23,449 nt of DNA from 66-474 sp036278635 (GTDB taxonomy: Bacteria; Pseudomonadota; Gammaproteobacteria; Xanthomonadales; Rhodanobacteraceae). Each line of letters starts with the position of its first letter. The first letter of the stretch is position 1. Of this stretch, positions 20,878-23,449 are shown piece after piece. Made by a program: the position numbers and the translations under genes. The DNA lies in NCBI GenBank assembly GCA_036278635.1, contig DASUKQ010000099.1:1-23449 (forward strand). The letters are read 5' to 3'. The notes under the pieces are model-generated. The model saw only the letters and a list, made by a program, of their open reading frames with translations, was not told the DNA's origin and ran no database searches.

Positions 20878-21747
20878 TCAACGTTCCCCGCGCAGTCTCA
20901 GCAATCCTTCCTGCGCGGTCGACGCGACGAGCTTGCCCGAGAGGTCGAAGATCTGCCCGCGCACGAGCCCGCGCGCGCCCTGCGCGGTCGGACTTTCGCA
21001 CGCGTACAGCAGCCAGTCGTCCACGCGGAACGGACGGTGGAACCACAACGCGTGGTCGAGGCTGGCCATCTGCAGGTTGGGGGTCAGGTAGGACACGCCG
21101 TGCGGCAGCAACGCGGTGCCGATCAGGTGATAGTCCGACGCGTACGCCAGCAGCGCGCGGTGCAGCGGCGGGTCGCCGTCGATGCGGTTGGCGAGGCGGA
21201 ACCAGATGTGCTGGTACGGCGGGCGCTTGGTGGGGTGCAGTTCGTCGCGTGGCCACACGAAGCGATATTCGAACGGCCCGTCGGTGCTGAGCCAACGCTG
21301 CAACTTCGGCGGCAGCCGGGCCAACTCCGCCGCCGGCAGCGTGGACGGCGGGTCGAGGTCCCCCGGGACGGGGACCTCCGGCATGCCGGACTGGTGCTCG
21401 AAGCCCGGTTCGTCGATCTGGAACGAAACTGCGCAATTCAGGATCGGCTGGCCATGCTGGATCGCCTCGACGCGGCGCACCGAAAAACTGTGGCCGTCGC
21501 GGGCGCGGCTGACGCGGTACACGATCGGTTTGTCGACATCGCCCGCGCGCAGGAAGTAGGCGTGCAGCGAATGCGCCGCGCGCGCGGGATCGACGGTTTG
21601 CTGCGCGGCCGACAGTGCCTGCCCGAGCACCTGGCCGCCGAACACGTAGCGGGTGCCGATGTCGCGGCTCTGTCCGCGGAACAGGTTGTCCTCCAGCCGC
21701 TCCAGTTGCAGCAGCTCGATCAGCTCGGAGACGTGGGGCTGGGTCAT
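20878..21747 (-). CDS. tesB: Acyl-CoA thioesterase II
   Basis: TesB hydrolyses acyl-CoA to free fatty acid and CoA in the cytosol. The protein is 289 residues (E. coli TesB 286) and shows the double-hotdog layout. The first half has NLFRGQSRDIGTRYVFGGQVLGQAL and SFSVRRVEAIQHGQPILN. The second has LLAYASDYHLIGTAL (the catalytic Asp region), MASLDHALWFHRPFRVDDWLLY and GRGLVRGQIFD-like GARGLVRGQIFDLSG. The ATG at 21745-21747 gives MTQPHVSELIELLQLERL, a typical TesB start; upstream frame is not supported. A TATAAT box sits 31 bases upstream, so it may be transcribed separately from the amidase gene ahead of it. Confidence 0.95.
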   Translation of the reverse strand: MTQPHVSELIELLQLERLEDNLFRGQSRDIGTRYVFGGQVLGQALSAAQQTVDPARAAHSLHAYFLRAGDVDKPIVYRVSRARDGHSFSVRRVEAIQHGQPILNCAVSFQIDEPGFEHQSGMPEVPVPGDLDPPSTLPAAELARLPPKLQRWLSTDGPFEYRFVWPRDELHPTKRPPYQHIWFRLANRIDGDPPLHRALLAYASDYHLIGTALLPHGVSYLTPNLQMASLDHALWFHRPFRVDDWLLYACESPTAQGARGLVRGQIFDLSGKLVASTAQEGLLRLRGER

Positions 21748-21777
21748 GGGGCCGGAAGGGTTCAAAAAAGTCGCGGA

Positions 21778-21783
21778 ATTATA
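21778..21783 (-). promoter_or_regulatory. Candidate tesB -10 box containing the amidase stop codon
   Basis: The minus strand reads a consensus TATAAT, whose TAA (21779-21781) is the stop codon of the amidase gene. The predicted start near 21771 gives a leader of about 24 bases to tesB. The -35 region is weak. Confidence 0.45.
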
Positions 21784-22357
21784 GCGGCTCCGGCGGCGGC
21801 TCCAGGCGCAGGAGCGGGCAATCGGCAAGCAACCGCTTCCAGGGAAACATCGTGCCGGGGTCGAGCTTGCGTCGTACCTGCCGCGTTGCGTCGTCGCTTG
21901 CGGCAACCCTGTCCGTGTCGAGATCCTCGTGCCCGGCGATGTATCGAAGCCCGGGCAGCGTGGCGCCGAGGTGCGCGATCAGCGCCCGCAGTGCATCGAT
22001 CTGCACGTCCGGATACGGTTCGGTCATGACCTGTCGACGCGAGTCGAACCAGTCGGGGTGGCGCCCGATGTTCACCAGCTCGATGCCGATCGAGCGTGGG
22101 TTGTAGCCGCGGGTGTGGTGCGCCATCCGGTCGTCGGGCACGTAGCGGACGATGCTGCCGTCGCGATCGACATAGTAATGCCCACTGTTGCCGGAACCGT
22201 CCGGATGCACCACGCGCTCACCGTATTCGCGTGCCGTCGCGAGGTCCGGCAGTTCGGTGCAATGGATCACCACGAGGTCGATCTGCGCCGCCTCGCGCAT
22301 TTGCAGGTGTTCGACGTAGGGCAGCAGGTAGTCGCGGATCGAGACGGGCTCTGTCAT
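21779..22357 (-). CDS. AmpD-like N-acetylmuramoyl-L-alanine amidase
   Basis: This is a 192-residue amidase_2-domain protein without a signal peptide, so probably cytosolic like AmpD. Its expected reaction is cleavage of the N-acetylmuramyl-L-alanine bond of muropeptides during wall recycling. Zinc ligands expected from AmpD are His32 (VVIHCTE), His143 (AGHEDLD) and Asp166 (RRKLDPG). Lys164 and Glu93 (IGIELVN) are the likely catalytic residues. Compared with AmpD there are about a dozen extra residues between GHED and KLDPG. The ATG at 22355-22357 gives MTEPVSIRDYL; a longer upstream frame reads through the heptamer array and is not credible. It lies divergently from the hydrolase gene across that array. 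Confidence 0.9.
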   Translation of the reverse strand: MTEPVSIRDYLLPYVEHLQMREAAQIDLVVIHCTELPDLATAREYGERVVHPDGSGNSGHYYVDRDGSIVRYVPDDRMAHHTRGYNPRSIGIELVNIGRHPDWFDSRRQVMTEPYPDVQIDALRALIAHLGATLPGLRYIAGHEDLDTDRVAASDDATRQVRRKLDPGTMFPWKRLLADCPLLRLEPPPEPL

Positions 22358-22401
22358 CGGCAAAGTGTTGCACGAAATCGATGCGCGGGAGGCCACGCCT
22401 G

Positions 22402-22466
22402 TTACGCTTTCCCGAGTCCCGAGTCCCGAGTCCCGAGTCCCGAGTCCCGAGTCCCGTCTCCCGAAC
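22402..22466. repeat. Heptamer tandem array, six CCCGAGT units, in a divergent promoter region
   Basis: Six perfect copies of CCCGAGT fill 22411-22452, followed by degenerate units CCCGTCT and CCCGAAC to 22466. The array starts immediately after TTACGCTTT, the same flank as the CCCGGGT array at 5031. It lies in the 115-base gap between the divergent amidase and hydrolase genes and ends 6 bases before the hydrolase ATG. Changes in repeat number would therefore alter the hydrolase leader or promoter spacing. Confidence 0.9.
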
Positions 22467-22472
22467 CAACCC

Positions 22473-22994
22473 ATGCCCGGCCACGTCATCCTTTCCCATG
22501 GCTCCGACAGCGGGCCCGACGCGACCAAGGTCGGCGCACTCGCGCGGATTGCGGAATCGCTCGGCTGGAGCACGCTGCGTCCGGATTTCCGCCAGGACGA
22601 CGCGCGCGGACATGCCGGCTCGGTGGCACCACGCGTCGAACGCCTGGTCGCCGCCATGCGCACGGCGCCACGACCGCTGGTGCTCGCCGGCTCCAGCATG
22701 GGGGCATTCGTTTCCGGGCTGGCATCGCTGCAGGCGCCGTGCAATGGCTTGTTCCTGGTCGCGTTGCCGATTGATATTCCCGGTTGTCCCCAACGGTTCG
22801 ATGCCGCACGCGGGGTGCCCGGCTTCCTCGTGCACGGCTATCGCGACGAATTGTGCCCGGCCGATGCCGCGTTGGCGTTCGCGCGAGAGCGCGGGATGCC
22901 GGCATTGCTGCTCGATGACGACCACCGCCTTGCGAACCACGTGACGTTCCTCGAACGGCAATTCCGGTTGTTCCTCGAAACGTCGGGCGGCTGA
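22473..22994 (+). CDS. Small alpha/beta hydrolase
   Basis: This is a 173-residue alpha/beta-hydrolase-fold protein, near the minimal size (YqiA/RBBP9-like). The nucleophile elbow is AGSSMGAF, giving Ser75 in GxSxG. The likely acid is Asp125 (GYRDELCP) and the base His151 (DDDHRLANH). The ATG at 22473 gives MPGHVILSHGSDSGPD, a strand plus loop as expected. The frame is open further upstream to an ATG at 22365, but that extension would be encoded by the heptamer array and is rejected. No clear Shine-Dalgarno is seen, since the array occupies the usual place. The stop is 3 bases before the rlmKL ATG. The natural substrate is unknown; esterase or peptidase activity is possible. Confidence 0.86.
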   Translation: MPGHVILSHGSDSGPDATKVGALARIAESLGWSTLRPDFRQDDARGHAGSVAPRVERLVAAMRTAPRPLVLAGSSMGAFVSGLASLQAPCNGLFLVALPIDIPGCPQRFDAARGVPGFLVHGYRDELCPADAALAFARERGMPALLLDDDHRLANHVTFLERQFRLFLETSGG

Positions 22995-22997
22995 TCC

Positions 22998-23449
22998 ATG
23001 GCCGAATTCTTCGCCACCTGCCCGAAGGGCCTGGAATACCTGCTGCGCGACGAGCTGACCGCGTTGGGCGCCGAGGCGCATGAGGCCCTGGCAGGCGTGC
23101 GCTTTGGCGGCCGTCCGGAACACGCCGATTTGGAGCTCGCCTATCGCGCCTGCCTCGAATCGCGCCTTGCCAGCCGTGTCCTCTTGCCGCTCGCGACGTT
23201 CGATGCCGCGGATGCCGATGCGCTGTACGCGGGGGCAAAGGCGATCGACTGGTCAGGGCATCTTGCGCCCGATGCCACGCTCGCGATCGACGCGACCGGC
23301 CGCAGCGGAACGATCACGCATTCGGGTTTTGCGGCGCAGAAGGTGAAGGACGCCATCGCGGACCAATGCCGCGAACAGTTCGACATGCGTCCGACGATCC
23401 AACTGCAGCGCCCCGACGTGCGGCTGAACCTGCGCCTGCACAAGGGCAG
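22998..23449 (+). CDS. rlmKL: 23S rRNA (guanine-N2/N7) methyltransferase RlmKL, N-terminal part
   Basis: This is a partial gene: 150 codons are visible, running off the right edge. The opening MAEFFATCPKGLEYLLRDEL, with the GLE-L-x-x-EL pattern, is typical of RlmL/RlmKL. It leads into a THUMP domain around 45-150 (AYRACLESRLASRVLLPL, SGFAAQKVKDAIADQCRE, RPDVRLNLRLHKG). The full enzyme in gammaproteobacteria is about 700 residues and methylates G2445 (N2) and G2069 (N7) of 23S rRNA, using two methyltransferase domains not yet reached here. The ATG is 3 bases after the hydrolase stop, so co-transcription is likely. Whether the second domain is fused cannot be seen. Confidence 0.9.
   Translation, partial: MAEFFATCPKGLEYLLRDELTALGAEAHEALAGVRFGGRPEHADLELAYRACLESRLASRVLLPLATFDAADADALYAGAKAIDWSGHLAPDATLAIDATGRSGTITHSGFAAQKVKDAIADQCREQFDMRPTIQLQRPDVRLNLRLHKG

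Noticed and set aside
22365..22472. Longer N terminus of the alpha/beta hydrolase reading through the heptamer array
   Set aside because: It would encode repeated SRVPSPE units from the tandem repeat; the fold's first strand begins at the ATG at 22473.

Overview
The window is a gene-dense, GC-rich (roughly two-thirds G+C by eye) chromosomal segment from a gammaproteobacterium. I infer the Xanthomonadales (Lysobacteraceae/Rhodanobacteraceae), from the protein content (Bpt-type aminoacyl-tRNA-protein transferase, DUF2007 and DUF3887 proteins, a DAWGYSFRLG-containing HExxH protein), the many 1-4 base gene overlaps and the heptamer tandem repeats. I see no phage, transposase, CRISPR array, tRNA or rRNA. 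This is housekeeping and stress-response chromosome, not a genomic island.

Layout. (1) 1-570, minus: the start of a MacB/FtsX-type ABC permease gene, preceded by a near-consensus sigma-54 promoter and a palindromic activator-like site. (2) 1079-4364, minus: a tight four-gene unit, fluC/crcB - DUF190 - MFS transporter - cfa. It is headed by a sigma-70-like promoter, a well-formed fluoride riboswitch and an alternative hairpin, so cyclopropane fatty-acid synthase appears to sit inside a fluoride-responsive operon. (3) 4361-4897, minus: a putative HExxH metallohydrolase of unknown role. (4) 5067-7634, minus: a GNAT acetyltransferase gene overlapping minC, then minD and minE (division-site placement). 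(5) 7767-9714, plus: a DesK/NarX-like sensor kinase and a LuxR/NarL-type response regulator. (6) 9982-11391, plus: a membrane-anchored SRPBCC plus GyrI-like protein with a 3 x 45-bp internal repeat, closed by a clear terminator. (7) 11604-15557, plus: a GldA/GldF/GldG-like ABC cassette with DUF423, every junction overlapping by 4 bases. (8) 15682-17802, plus: an AlkA-family DNA glycosylase and a dicarboxylate/amino-acid symporter. (9) 17827-20683, minus: M15 peptidase, DUF3887, DUF4440, Bpt transferase and DUF2007 genes. (10) 20878-22357, minus: tesB and an AmpD-like amidase. (11) 22473-23449, plus: a small alpha/beta hydrolase and the start of rlmKL.

The main signals beyond ordinary gene content are the fluoride riboswitch and its unusually extended operon, the sigma-54 promoter with upstream palindrome, and two heptamer arrays (CCCGGGT and CCCGAGT) that share the same TTACGCTTT flank. 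A diverged pair of GC-rich repeats, one copy of which supplies the N-terminal codons of the HExxH gene, is also notable.
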